Source: Citrobacter braakii (GTDB taxonomy: Bacteria > Pseudomonadota > Gammaproteobacteria > Enterobacterales > Enterobacteriaceae). Taken from it: a stretch of 64,000 nucleotides of DNA. The number at the start of each line of letters is the position of its first letter. The stretch's first letter is position 1. Both the position numbers and the translations under genes were made by a program. The stretch lies in NCBI RefSeq assembly GCF_002075345.1, contig NZ_NAEW01000001.1:773850-837849 (forward strand), in the 5' to 3' direction. The notes under the pieces are model-generated. The model searched no databases. It was not told where the DNA came from and was given only the letters and a program-made list of their open reading frames with translations. Below are positions 1 to 8,634 of this stretch, in pieces.

Positions 1-3000
1 CGTTTGCGAGTTTGCATCACCGACATTCGGCGTCAGGGTGTTGGCGATATAGCCTTTACGCGCGACTCCTTCAAAGCCCCAGTGGATCGGGATCCCAACC
101 GTTTCAACCTGCTGACCGTTGACGTGCAGAGTACGCAGACGACGGGTAACCACGGCAACTGCGCGAATAAATCCACGCTTGCTGCTGACTTTGACGTGAT
201 CGCCGTTGGAGATCCCCTTCGCTGCCGCCAGCGTTTCGCTGATTTCCACAAACTGCTCTGGCTGGGCAATCGCATTCAGCAATGCGTGCTTGGTCCAGGT
301 ATGGAAATGTTCGGTCAGACGATAGGTCGTCCCGACGTACGGGAAGTCCTGTTTTGTGCCCATGCGTAACTTATCCGCTTCGTACAGACGCGCTGCCGGG
401 TTGGAGATCACGTTCGGATGCAGCGGGTTCGTACCCAGCGGCGTTTCCATCGGCTCGTAGTGTTCCGGGAACGGACCTTCCGCCATCTTATCGATAGCGA
501 ACAGACGACCCAGCCCTTCCGGCTGCATAATAAACGGATTGGTGCCACTGCCCGGTGCTGCGGTGTTGAAGTCGGGGATATCGTTCCCCGTCCACTTCGT
601 GCCGTTCCACTGGATCAGCATGCGTTTTGGATCCCATGGCTTACCTTGCGGGTCCGCCGAAGCGCGGTTATACAGCACGCGACGGTTTAACGGCCATGCC
701 CAGGCCCAGCCCAGCGTATTACCGAGACCTGACGGGTCGGCGTTATCGCGATTGGCCATCTGGTTGCCCTGCTCGGTCCAGCTACCGGTATAAATCCAGC
801 AGGACGATGACGTAGATCCATCATCGCGCAGAAGCGCAAAGCTGCTGAGTAACTGGCCCTTCTTCGCAACCAGCACACCGTTGGCATCATAGAGGTCTTC
901 CAGCGCATAGCCGTTGTTCTCTTTTGCCACTTCCTCGGAGTGCGGTTCGTCCGGCTGCTTATAGTTCCAGCTCATTTTCAGCACGGGTTCTACGGCTTTA
1001 CCGCCTTCAGTGCGATACATGTCTCGCAGACGGTGATAAATACCGGCCAGAATTTCGCCGTCGTTGCGGGCTTCACCCGGGGCATCCTGACCTTTCCAGT
1101 GCCACTGCAGCCAGCGACCGGAGTTGGCGATGGAGCCGTCCTCTTCCGCAAAGCAGGTGGATGGCAAACGGAAGACTTCGGTCTGAATAGAAGCCGGATC
1201 AACGTCGTTTGATTCGCCGTGGTTCTGCCAGAACGTTGAGGTTTCGGTCACCAGCGGATCGATAATCACCAGATACTTCAGTTTGCTCAGGCACTGCACC
1301 ACTTTGTTTTTGTCCGGGAAGGACGCGACCGGGTTAAAGCCCTGACAGATGTAGCCGGTGACTTTCCCGCTATCCATCATGTTGAAGTATTTGATGACGT
1401 CGTAGGACTGATCCCACTTCGGCAGCCACTCAAAGCCCCAGTCGTTTTCTTTCTGCGCCGCATTGCCGTAGAAAGATTTCATCAGGCTGACGAAGAATTT
1501 TGGGTAGTTGCCCCAGTAGTTCACCTGATCGGCCAACGTCGCTTTTGGCGTGTTAGCGGCCAGATAGGTTTGCAGATCGGCCTGTTTCTCTGACGGCAGC
1601 GTCAGGTAGCCTGGCAGACTGGTAGAGAGCAGCCCTAAGTCGGTTAAACCCTGAATGTTGGAGTGACCGCGTAAAGCGTTGACCCCGCCACCTGCCATCC
1701 CCATGTTGCCGAGCAGCAACTGGATCATCGCCATGGTACGGATGTTCTGCGCCCCGACGGTATGCTGTGTCCAGCCCAGCGCATACAGGAACGTGGTGGT
1801 GCGGTCCGCTGCGCTGGTGGAAGCCAGCACTTCGCAAACTTTCAGGAAGTCTTCTTTTGGCGTACCGCAGATGTTTTCCACCACATCCGGCGTGTAGCGG
1901 GAAACGTGCTGTTTTAGCAGATTCCAGACACAGCGAGGATGGGTTAACGTTTCATCGCGTTTCGCGTAGCCGTTTTCATCGAACTGGTAGTTCCAGGACG
2001 ATTTATCGTATTGGCGTTTTTTCGCGTCGTAACCGCTGAACAGGCCGTCTTCAAAAGCAAAATCATCCCGCACCAGCAGGCTGGCGTTGGTGTAATGCTT
2101 AACGTATTCAGCGTTGATTTTGTTGTTTTCAATCAGATACAGCAAGACGCCGGACAGGAACGTAATGTCCGTGCCGGAACGAATTGGCGCGTAAATATCC
2201 GCTACCGAGGCTGTACGTGTAAAACGGGGGTCAACAACAATTAGCGTGGCATCATTGTTGTTTTTAGCTTCCATCGCCCAGCGGAATCCCACCGGATGTG
2301 CTTCAGCGGCGTTACCGCCCATCACCATCACGACGTTGGCGTTTTTAATATCAACCCAGTGGTTGGTCATCGCACCGCGACCAAATGTTGGAGCAAGACT
2401 TGCTACCGTTGGTCCGTGTCAGACGCGCGCCTGGTTGTCTACTGCCAGCATGCCGAGTGAGCGCACAAATTTTTGCGTCAGCATGCCGGTTTCATTACTT
2501 GCCGCTGATGCGCACAGCATCCCGGTAGAAAGCCAGCGGTTTACCGTTACGCCCTGCTCATTCTTCTCAATAAAGTTGGCGTCGCGGTCAGTTTTCATCA
2601 GCTTCGCGATACGGGTGAAAGCCTCATCCCAGCTGATACGCTGCCATTTGTCGGAGCCTGGAGCGCGATATTCCGGGTAACGCAGACGGTTTTCACTGTG
2701 CACGTAGTCCAGTAATCCTGCGCCCTTAGGGCATAATGCCCCACGGCTCACCGGATGATCCGGATCCCCTTCAATATGGTAAATCGACTCTTTGGCGTTT
2801 TTTGCTCCATCTCCCAGGCTATACATTAATAGCCCGCAACCTACGGAACAGTATGTGCAGGTGTTTCGGATCTCTTTGGCGCGCAACAGCTTATAGTTTC
2901 GCGCCTGAGCCAGTGCCATTTTGGGTGCAAAACCCAGAGCGGCTACTGTTGTTCCCGCCATACCGCCCGCGCAGATTTTAAAAAATTGTCTGCGGCTGAC

Positions 3001-3006
3001 GTCCAT
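1..3006 (-). CDS. fdnG: Formate dehydrogenase-N alpha subunit (selenoprotein), 3' end cut by window
   Basis: Catalytic subunit of the periplasm-facing, nitrate-inducible formate dehydrogenase; it oxidises formate and passes electrons via FdnH/FdnI to menaquinone. The start at 3006 gives a twin-arginine signal (MDVSRRQFFK) and then a [4Fe-4S] cysteine motif (CTYCSVGC, about residues 50-57). The frame is interrupted only by TGA at 2419-2421, codon 196, which is the selenocysteine position of E. coli FdnG, so this is not a nonsense mutation. Reading through, the frame stays open to base 1 and ends in the family sequence NVGDANSQT; 1002 codons are present and E. coli FdnG has 1015, so about 13 codons lie outside. 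fdnH and fdnI would follow beyond base 1. Confidence 0.97.
2386..2421 (-). promoter_or_regulatory. Bacterial SECIS element with Sec UGA codon
   Basis: Immediately 3' of the in-frame UGA (2419-2421) the minus strand reads GGTAGCAAGTCTTGCTCC (2407-2390). The arms AGCAAG/CTTGCT close a tiny apical loop, and an unpaired U lies below the stem. This is the form of the E. coli fdnG/fdhF SECIS recognised by SelB, and it explains insertion of selenocysteine at residue 196. Confidence 0.9.
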
Positions 3007-3127
3007 TGCTTTCCTCTTTTTTGCAGGGATTCGTACAGGAAATCTCTCAAATTGCGCCAGCGCGGCATGATTGAAAGATGACATGTACAACTTCGCGACG
3101 AAACTATCAGCTATATCCATATTTTTT

Positions 3128-3141
3128 TTGCGTCAAATCAA
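3128..3141 (-). promoter_or_regulatory. Predicted FNR site of the fdnG promoter
   Basis: On the plus strand this reads TTGCGTCAAATCAA, 8 of 10 matches to TTGATnnnnATCAA. Its centre (3134.5) is 62 bp from the centre of the NarL site below. In E. coli fdnG the FNR and NarL centres are at about -42.5 and -105, the same spacing. That would put the start of transcription near 3092, with GATAGT (3108-3103) as a candidate -10. Confidence 0.7.
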
Positions 3142-3188
3142 TAACGAAACGGTTCCGCTACTAAATAGTGCACTTCGCTTAACCTTTG

Positions 3189-3204
3189 TACCCATAAGGG
3201 AGTA
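3189..3204. promoter_or_regulatory. Predicted NarL 7-2-7 site upstream of fdnG
   Basis: TACCCATAAGGGAGTA is an inverted pair of NarL/NarP heptamers separated by 2 bp. It matches the activating 7-2-7 site of the E. coli fdnG operon. It lies about 185 bp before the fdnG start codon and about 90 bp before yddG, so it could also influence yddG; that second role is speculation. Confidence 0.75.
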
Positions 3205-3242
3205 GACAAAAGGGAATTAATTAGCGCGCTACGGTGTAAAGG

Positions 3243-3251
3243 TGCTATACA
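3243..3251 (+). promoter_or_regulatory. Possible extended -10 promoter for yddG
   Basis: TGCTATACA is an extended -10 type element (TGnTATACA) 43 bp before the yddG start codon. I see no convincing -35 hexamer at 17 bp. Tentative. Confidence 0.3.
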
Positions 3252-3293
3252 TTTCAGCTTAATTTTTGCCAGTACCATGGACAGACAATCAGC

Positions 3294-4175
3294 ATGACAA
3301 AACAAAAAGCAACGTTAATTGGGCTTATTGCCATCGTGCTCTGGAGCACGATGGTCGGGCTTATTCGTGGGGTAAGCGAAGGACTGGGGCCGGCAGGCGG
3401 CGCGGCGATGATTTTTACATTAAGCGGCCTGTTGCTGATATTTACCGTCGGATTCCCAAATATCAGAAAAATTCCTGTGCGATATTTAATCGCCGGTAGC
3501 GTGCTTTTTGTTAGCTATGAAATATGCTTAGCGCTGGCCCTCGGCTATGCCGCTACTCGTCACCAGGCTATTGAAGTGGGTATGGTCAATTATCTCTGGC
3601 CAAGTCTGACAATATTATTCGCCATCTTATTTAATGGCCAAAAAACAACCTGGTTGGTGATTCCCGGATTAATCATCGCATTGACCGGGGTTTGTTGGGT
3701 GTTGGGGGGCGAAAACGGCCTCAATCCTGGAGAAATTATCAGTAATGTTGCCAGCAGCCCGCTTAGCTATTTCCTCGCCTTTCTCGGCGCTTTTATCTGG
3801 GCAACGTATTGCACGGTGACCAATAAATATGCAAAAGGTTTTAACGGCATCACCGTGTTCGTTTTACTAACGGCGGCAAGTTTGTGGGTTTACTATTTTA
3901 TTACGCCTCAACCGGAAATGGTTTTCAGCACTTCGGTGACGATTAAAATGTTCACTGCAGCATTAACGTTAGGATTTGCCTATGCCGCGTGGAATATTGG
4001 CATTTTGCATGGCAACGTGACCGTTATGGCCGTCGGGTCTTATTTTACTCCAGTGCTCTCCTCTGCGCTGGCGGCGGTGTTGCTCAGCGCCCCGCTGTCA
4101 CTATCCTTCTGGCAAGGAGCGCTGATGGTCTGCGCGGGGTCTCTGCTTTGCTGGCTGGCAACGCGGCGTGCCTGA
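3294..4175 (+). CDS. yddG: Aromatic amino acid / drug exporter YddG (DMT family)
   Basis: Inner-membrane protein of the drug/metabolite transporter superfamily with ten hydrophobic segments in 293 residues. Family members export phenylalanine, tyrosine, tryptophan and some toxic compounds such as paraquat. Nearly every stretch matches E. coli YddG, including the N-terminus (MTKQKATLIGLIAIVLWSTM) and the TGVCWVLGG and GSYFTPVLSSALAA regions. Length is the usual 293 aa. The ribosome site is weak (GACAG). It is transcribed divergently from fdnG across a shared control region and is followed by the porin gene, the Salmonella arrangement. Confidence 0.95.
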   Translation: MTKQKATLIGLIAIVLWSTMVGLIRGVSEGLGPAGGAAMIFTLSGLLLIFTVGFPNIRKIPVRYLIAGSVLFVSYEICLALALGYAATRHQAIEVGMVNYLWPSLTILFAILFNGQKTTWLVIPGLIIALTGVCWVLGGENGLNPGEIISNVASSPLSYFLAFLGAFIWATYCTVTNKYAKGFNGITVFVLLTAASLWVYYFITPQPEMVFSTSVTIKMFTAALTLGFAYAAWNIGILHGNVTVMAVGSYFTPVLSSALAAVLLSAPLSLSFWQGALMVCAGSLLCWLATRRA

Positions 4176-4472
4176 AAAAAAGTCGGGTTTTATCACAAAC
4201 AAATAAAATCCGGCTATACTTTAGACAATTTAATGAATAATAATTGTTCATTCCACTGCGGTTTATGTTTGTATTTTTTTAATTAAATGTTAAATATATG
4301 GAAATTAATTAACGCCCGAAAGTATTACTCGGTCATCTATATCTCTTCACATGTATATATTACACCTGCGAAACTAACGCCATTTAAATCATAGCCTGCA
4401 CAATAGTTCCCCATGTAAATATACCCATTCCGATCTGTCACATATTAAGATTAATACAATCAGCTATATTAT

Positions 4473-4488
4473 GTAGATCTAGATCACA
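4473..4488. promoter_or_regulatory. Predicted CRP site of ompD
   Basis: GTAGATCTAGATCACA matches the CRP consensus TGTGATCTAGATCACA in the right half and the whole core. Its centre (4480.5) is about 41 bp from the start predicted by the -10 TATTAT at 4509-4514, a class II activator position. nmpC/ompD porins are known to respond to catabolite control, so this is a reasonable assignment from sequence. Confidence 0.65.
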
Positions 4489-4508
4489 CAACTTCAAATA
4501 TTTCGCAA

Positions 4509-4514
4509 TATTAT
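4509..4514 (+). promoter_or_regulatory. Predicted -10 of the ompD promoter
   Basis: TATTAT, 30 bp downstream of the CRP centre. It predicts a start near 4521 and an untranslated leader of about 113 nt before the ompD ATG. Confidence 0.45.
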
Positions 4515-4634
4515 GAAACTTATTATTGAACTTATACCACTGCGTCATTTAAAAATGGTTTGCCATTGACGAACCCCTTCGTTTAGCAATGGTTTAGGAA
4601 ACACACCAAGAAATAATTATAAGGATTATTTAGA

Positions 4635-5714
4635 ATGAAACTTAAATTAGTTGCAGTGGCAGTGACTAGCCTGTTGGCGGCAGGTGCGGTAAACGCAGCT
4701 GAGGTATATAACAAAGACGGTAACAAACTGGACCTGTACGGTAAAGTTCACGCTCAGCACTACTTCTCTAACGATACCAGCAGCGATGGCGACAAAACTT
4801 ACGCGCGTCTGGGCTTCAAAGGCGAAACTCAGATCAACGACCAACTGGTTGGTTTTGGTCAGTGGGAATATGAATTTAAAGGCAACCGTTCTGAAAATCA
4901 GGGTTCCGACAAAGATAAAACCCGTCTGGCATTCGCTGGTCTGAAATTCGCTGAATACGGTTCTTTTGACTACGGTCGTAACTACGGCGTAGCTTACGAC
5001 ATCGGCGCATGGACCGACGTTCTGCCAGAGTTCGGTGGCGATACCTGGACCCAGACTGACGTCTTCATGACTGGCCGTACTACTGGCGTTGCAACCTACC
5101 GTAACACCGACTTCTTCGGTCTGGTTGAAGGTCTGAACTTTGCTGCTCAGTACCAGGGCAAAAACGACCGTAACGACGTTCAGGAAGCTAACGGCGACGG
5201 CTTTGGTCTGTCTACTACCTATGAGTACGAAGGCTTCGGCGTAGGTGCAACCTATGCGAAATCTGACCGTACCGACGAGCAGAACAACCATAACAGCATC
5301 TTCAAAGCTAACGGCGCAAACGCTGAAGTATGGGCTGCTGGCCTGAAATACGATGCGAACAACATCTACCTGGCAACCACCTACTCCGAAACTCGCAACA
5401 TGACCACCTATGGCTCTAAAGTTGCTGGTATCGCTGAGAAAGCACAGAACTTTGAAGCTGTTGCTCAGTACCAGTTCGACTTCGGTCTGCGTCCGTCCGT
5501 TGCTTACCTGAAATCCAAAGGTAAAGATATTGCAGTCTTCGGCGACCAGGATCTGGTTGAATACGTAGACCTGGGCGCGACCTACTACTTCAACAAAAAC
5601 ATGTCCACCTTCGTTGATTACAAAATCAACCTGCTGGATGCCAACAACTTCACAAGAGCTGCCGGTGTAAGCACTGACAACATCGTTGCTGTTGGTCTGA
5701 ACTACCAGTTCTAA
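4635..5714 (+). CDS. ompD: Outer membrane porin OmpD (NmpC type)
   Basis: General trimeric porin of 359 residues. Residues 1-21 form a signal peptide ending VNA; the mature protein begins [16 protein letters not shown] and ends with the aromatic C-terminal signature (LNYQF) read by the Bam machinery. The loop-3 region ([18 protein letters not shown]) is intact. It is closest to Salmonella OmpD / E. coli NmpC from memory. The order yddG-ompD-GFA gene-smvA is that of Salmonella and supports ompD rather than ompN. The start has a good Shine-Dalgarno (AAGGAT). It ends in a strong hairpin terminator. Highly biased codon use fits an abundant protein. Confidence 0.93.
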   Translation: MKLKLVAVAVTSLLAAGAVNAAEVYNKDGNKLDLYGKVHAQHYFSNDTSSDGDKTYARLGFKGETQINDQLVGFGQWEYEFKGNRSENQGSDKDKTRLAFAGLKFAEYGSFDYGRNYGVAYDIGAWTDVLPEFGGDTWTQTDVFMTGRTTGVATYRNTDFFGLVEGLNFAAQYQGKNDRNDVQEANGDGFGLSTTYEYEGFGVGATYAKSDRTDEQNNHNSIFKANGANAEVWAAGLKYDANNIYLATTYSETRNMTTYGSKVAGIAEKAQNFEAVAQYQFDFGLRPSVAYLKSKGKDIAVFGDQDLVEYVDLGATYYFNKNMSTFVDYKINLLDANNFTRAAGVSTDNIVAVGLNYQF

Positions 5715-5735
5715 TTTTGTTGTAGTCTGAATACA

Positions 5736-5765
5736 AAGCCAGTCCTTCCAGGGCTGGCTTTTTCT
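5736..5765 (+). terminator. Rho-independent terminator of ompD
   Basis: AAGCCAG/CTGGCTT stem, extended by CC/GG, followed by TTTTTCT, 22 bp after the ompD stop codon. Confidence 0.85.
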
Positions 5766-5797
5766 CTTAATGTAGACTCGGTCATAAGGAGTATGCC

Positions 5798-6238
5798 GTG
5801 CAGACATTCACTGGTCGTTGTCTTTGCGGGCAGAGTCATTTTACCGTCGACGTCGAAATGCTGGATGTCTATGCCTGTCATTGTACGCTGTGCCAGAAGT
5901 GGTCAGGTGGCATCGCTATGTATCTGGAAGCCAGCGCTCAGCCGCTGATGTCGCCAGATTCAGCAGAACCTTCGCACTTCCCTTCTTCAAATCGTGGTGA
6001 ACGTTTCTTCTGTTCCGGTTGCGGGTGCCCGCTGTGGTTTACCCTAACGGGTAGCGATCGTTATTTTGTGCCGTGGACGCTGCTGGAGCTGAATGAGGTG
6101 GATCGCCGCCGCCTGGTTTTAGCGGCAGAGATCTATACGGAAACACAGCCTGCGTTCTGGAGGCTGACGGGGCAATACGCTCGACTGAGTGGGAAAGAAG
6201 TCGAAGAGATGGATTACCCCTGTCATTTAGCCCATTAG
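5798..6238 (+). CDS. GFA / CENP-V family zinc protein
   Basis: 146-residue member of the glutathione-dependent formaldehyde-activating (GFA/CENP-V) fold; its substrate is not known. Zinc-binding cysteines are visible: CLC at residues 8-10, the cluster ACHCTLC around 26-32, and CSGCGC around 72-77. I chose the GTG at 5798 because AAGGAG lies 6 nt upstream; the ATG at 5793 is in another frame. It sits behind the ompD terminator and faces smvA tail to tail. The equivalent Salmonella gene lies between ompD and smvA. Formaldehyde chemistry should not be assumed, since many GFA-fold proteins lack that activity. Confidence 0.8.
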   Translation: MQTFTGRCLCGQSHFTVDVEMLDVYACHCTLCQKWSGGIAMYLEASAQPLMSPDSAEPSHFPSSNRGERFFCSGCGCPLWFTLTGSDRYFVPWTLLELNEVDRRRLVLAAEIYTETQPAFWRLTGQYARLSGKEVEEMDYPCHLAH

Positions 6239-7726
6239 TTATTGACGCTGTACCTTTGCCAGACTGAACCACATTCCTACCGCTAATACGATAAGCATGC
6301 TGCCGGCGCTGCTTAAGGCCACGCTGTGCGACCAGGTAAAGGCTTCTTTAGCAGCCGACAGCAACGCCTCACTCAGCGACGACGGGAGCGAGTGCGCCAG
6401 TTGCACCGCCTCACCCATTGACGATGAGGCTCGTTCTATCTCCTGTGGATTAAGTCCGACAGGCGGCAGAATCGAGGCTGAAAAGCTGCGGCTCAACAAC
6501 AAACCAAAGATAGCGATCCCAAGCCCGGCCCCCAGTTCATAAGCCATTGTCTCAATGGCGCCCGCGGCTGCGGCTTTTTCTGCCGGGGCTGCCGCCATGA
6601 TAGCCGCCGTTGAGGCCAGCAGCGCACTGGCGGCGCTGAAACCGAGCAAAGCCATTAATATCCAGGCTTGAATCTGCTGAGTACTGAAATCTGTCATCGC
6701 CAGGCCGTAAAAACTGACGGCGCTAAGCGCCATACCCGCCGTTGCCACACAACGTAATCCCAGGCGTGACACCAGTATACCGGCAATGGGGCCGCTGAAG
6801 CCGCTTGCCAGCATCACCGGCAGCATAAACAGTCCCGCCTGATACGGTGTTAAACCATGAACAAACTGTAGCTCCTGAGCCATCAGTAACTCGAAACCCA
6901 CCAGAGTTATCATGGCGGTCATCGCCATCACAACGCCGCTCAAGATGATGCGATGCGTGAACAGCCGCATATCTATCATCGGGTGGGAAGCGGCAAGCTG
7001 GATGCGGACAAACTGCCACAACAGTAACGCGCCGGTTAACAGCGTCAACGCAATGGCAGCGGTCGCCGTATGCCCTTTCAGCGCGGTTTTAGCGCTGTAA
7101 ACCAGCAGCAGAATGGCGACAATCAGCATTATTGCATGACCGAAATTTAACGATTGATCGCGACGTCCGGCCTGGCGCGGCACTAAACGTGCGGTTAAGG
7201 CCATTACCACCAGGACAATCGGTACATTAATTAAGAATACGGATCCCCAGTAGAAGTGCTCCAGCAGCATCCCACCAACCAGTGGGCCAAATGCCGCACC
7301 GCCGGAACCCACGGCAGCCCAGACACCGAGCGCCATATTGCGATGCCGTTGCTCAGCGAATGTGGCGCGAATGCCCGCAAGCGTTGCCGGAACAATCATC
7401 GCCGCCCCAATCGCCAATACGGCCCGGGTGGCAATTAGCCAACCCGCGCTGTGGGCAAAGGCAGCGGCCAGCGATGCGAGGCCAAATAATCCGCCCCCTA
7501 ACAGCAGCAGACGTTTAAAGCCGATACGATCGCCCAGCGCGCCCATTGGCAATACCATTCCGGCCATTACCAGAGAATAAATATCAATGATCCACAGCAG
7601 CTCGTTACCACTGGCACCCAGCGTCATACTCAGCGTGGGCGCGGCAACGTGCAGCACCGTTGCATCAATCGCAACAGGGATGTAGACCAGTACAATAATG
7701 ACTAACGTTAACCACTGACGAAACAT
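6239..7726 (-). CDS. smvA: MFS efflux pump SmvA (DHA2 family)
   Basis: Drug:H+ antiporter of the 14-helix DHA2 family, 495 residues. Orthologues export methyl viologen, acriflavine and cationic biocides such as chlorhexidine. The start at 7726 (MFRQWLTLVIIVLVY) matches the Salmonella and Klebsiella protein; upstream in-frame codons would run into the divergent regulator gene. Motifs include the DATVLHVAAPTL segment of helix 1 and the loop GALGDRIGFKRLL (MFS motif A, about residues 62-75). It is divergent from smvR across a 117-bp region with two SmvR-type operators. Confidence 0.93.
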   Translation of the reverse strand: MFRQWLTLVIIVLVYIPVAIDATVLHVAAPTLSMTLGASGNELLWIIDIYSLVMAGMVLPMGALGDRIGFKRLLLLGGGLFGLASLAAAFAHSAGWLIATRAVLAIGAAMIVPATLAGIRATFAEQRHRNMALGVWAAVGSGGAAFGPLVGGMLLEHFYWGSVFLINVPIVLVVMALTARLVPRQAGRRDQSLNFGHAIMLIVAILLLVYSAKTALKGHTATAAIALTLLTGALLLWQFVRIQLAASHPMIDMRLFTHRIILSGVVMAMTAMITLVGFELLMAQELQFVHGLTPYQAGLFMLPVMLASGFSGPIAGILVSRLGLRCVATAGMALSAVSFYGLAMTDFSTQQIQAWILMALLGFSAASALLASTAAIMAAAPAEKAAAAGAIETMAYELGAGLGIAIFGLLLSRSFSASILPPVGLNPQEIERASSSMGEAVQLAHSLPSSLSEALLSAAKEAFTWSHSVALSSAGSMLIVLAVGMWFSLAKVQRQ

Positions 7727-7749
7727 AAAACTCCCTAACGAAACTGAAA

Positions 7750-7765
7750 CTGGACACGTGTCCAG
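7750..7765. promoter_or_regulatory. Predicted SmvR operator 1
   Basis: CTGGACACGTGTCCAG is a perfect 16-bp palindrome in the smvA/smvR divergent region, 24 bp before the smvA start codon. A TetR-type dimer would be expected to bind here and repress smvA. Confidence 0.7.
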
Positions 7766-7786
7766 CTTTAGCGATCCTACGGAAAT

Positions 7787-7802
7787 TTGAACGTATGTCC
7801 AA
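7787..7802. promoter_or_regulatory. Predicted SmvR operator 2
   Basis: TTGAACGTATGTCCAA repeats the GTCCA half site of operator 1 with a degenerate left half. It lies 37 bp centre to centre from operator 1 and nearer to smvR, so it may serve autoregulation. Confidence 0.5.
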
Positions 7803-7843
7803 CTTTTTGTTAGACTGCGTGCTATACGGGTACAGGAGGAAAG

Positions 7844-8422
7844 ATGAGCTATCTGAATCGGGACGAACGTCGGGAAGTTATTCTGCAAGCGGCCATGCGT
7901 GTCGCGCTTGAGGAAGGATTTACTGCTATGACGGTGCGGCGTATTGCCACGGAAGCTCAGGTGTCCACCGGGCAGGTACACCATCACTTTACCTCTGCGG
8001 GTGAGTTAAAATCCCTCGCTTTTGTGCAACTGATACGGACTCTTCTGGATGCCGAACAGGTCAGTGATAACGCCAGCTTCCGCGAACGACTGCATGCTAT
8101 GTTGGGCTGTGAAGATGGTGGGTTCGAACCCTACATTAAACTGTGGCGTGAAGCGCAGGTCCTGGCGGATAAAGATCCGGAAATCAAAAGCGCCTACCTG
8201 CTAACCATGCGGATGTGGCATGAAGAAACCGCCGCTATCATCACTCAAGGACAGAGTGCAGGTGAATTCTCAGCAATACCGGATGCGGCCGAGGTGGCCT
8301 GGCGCTTAATCGCATTGGTTTGCGGCCTGGATGGCATCTATGTCTTAGGCATTGAGGAAATGGCCGACCCTGCATTCGAACGCCATTTGGATCGTATGAT
8401 TACGTTAGAGTTAGTTAATTGA
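7844..8422 (+). CDS. smvR: TetR-family repressor SmvR
   Basis: 192-residue TetR regulator with an N-terminal helix-turn-helix (MTVRRIATEAQVSTGQVHHHF, about residues 27-47). The ligand domain follows. It is divergent from smvA, and SmvR represses smvA in Salmonella and Klebsiella; loss of SmvR raises biocide tolerance there. The protein is full length with no sign of inactivation. Ribosome site AGGAGGA 6 nt upstream of the ATG. Confidence 0.9.
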   Translation: MSYLNRDERREVILQAAMRVALEEGFTAMTVRRIATEAQVSTGQVHHHFTSAGELKSLAFVQLIRTLLDAEQVSDNASFRERLHAMLGCEDGGFEPYIKLWREAQVLADKDPEIKSAYLLTMRMWHEETAAIITQGQSAGEFSAIPDAAEVAWRLIALVCGLDGIYVLGIEEMADPAFERHLDRMITLELVN

Positions 8423-8428
8423 TGTTAT

Positions 8429-8458
8429 AGATGAATTAATAATACATCTTTTATTTTT
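8429..8458 (+). terminator. Probable terminator after smvR
   Basis: AGATG/CATCT stem with an inner ATT/AAT extension (8429-8449), followed by TTTATTTTT. Weak AT-rich stem but correctly placed 7 bp after the stop codon. Confidence 0.5.
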
Positions 8459-8634
8459 ACAATTGGTAACACTTAAGCAACATGTAATTCCCTCATCACG
8501 CCGCGTTATTGCGCTTTTTTATCTATTCTTTCAGTCAATATTCCCAAAACTTTTCAATAGTTTCTAAAAAGAACTCGCGCGGCGCTGTGTGCGTTTATTT
8601 CTTTTTCATGAACGGCATGGGCATGGAGAATAAT

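Larger units (their letters stand above)
4176..4634. other. 459-bp intergenic region yddG-ompD
   Basis: Very AT-rich DNA with no credible ORF. It holds the predicted CRP site and promoter of ompD (separate entries) and then a leader of about 110 nt, which would give room for small-RNA control, as known for ompD/nmpC-type porins. I could not identify a separate small RNA gene here. Confidence 0.6.

Noticed and set aside
2419..2421. In-frame TGA that seems to break fdnG into two genes
   Set aside because: It is at codon 196, the known selenocysteine position, and is followed by a SECIS hairpin; the frame continues with family sequence to base 1.
4647..5807. Long antisense frame (386 codons) opposite ompD
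   Set aside because: It mirrors the highly biased codon use of the porin, has no family resemblance and no ribosome site; a shadow of ompD.
8509..8634. N-terminal extension of NarU by 42 residues
   Set aside because: Phe/Ser-rich low-complexity sequence not found in NarU; ATG 8635 has a proper ribosome site and aligns with the family start.
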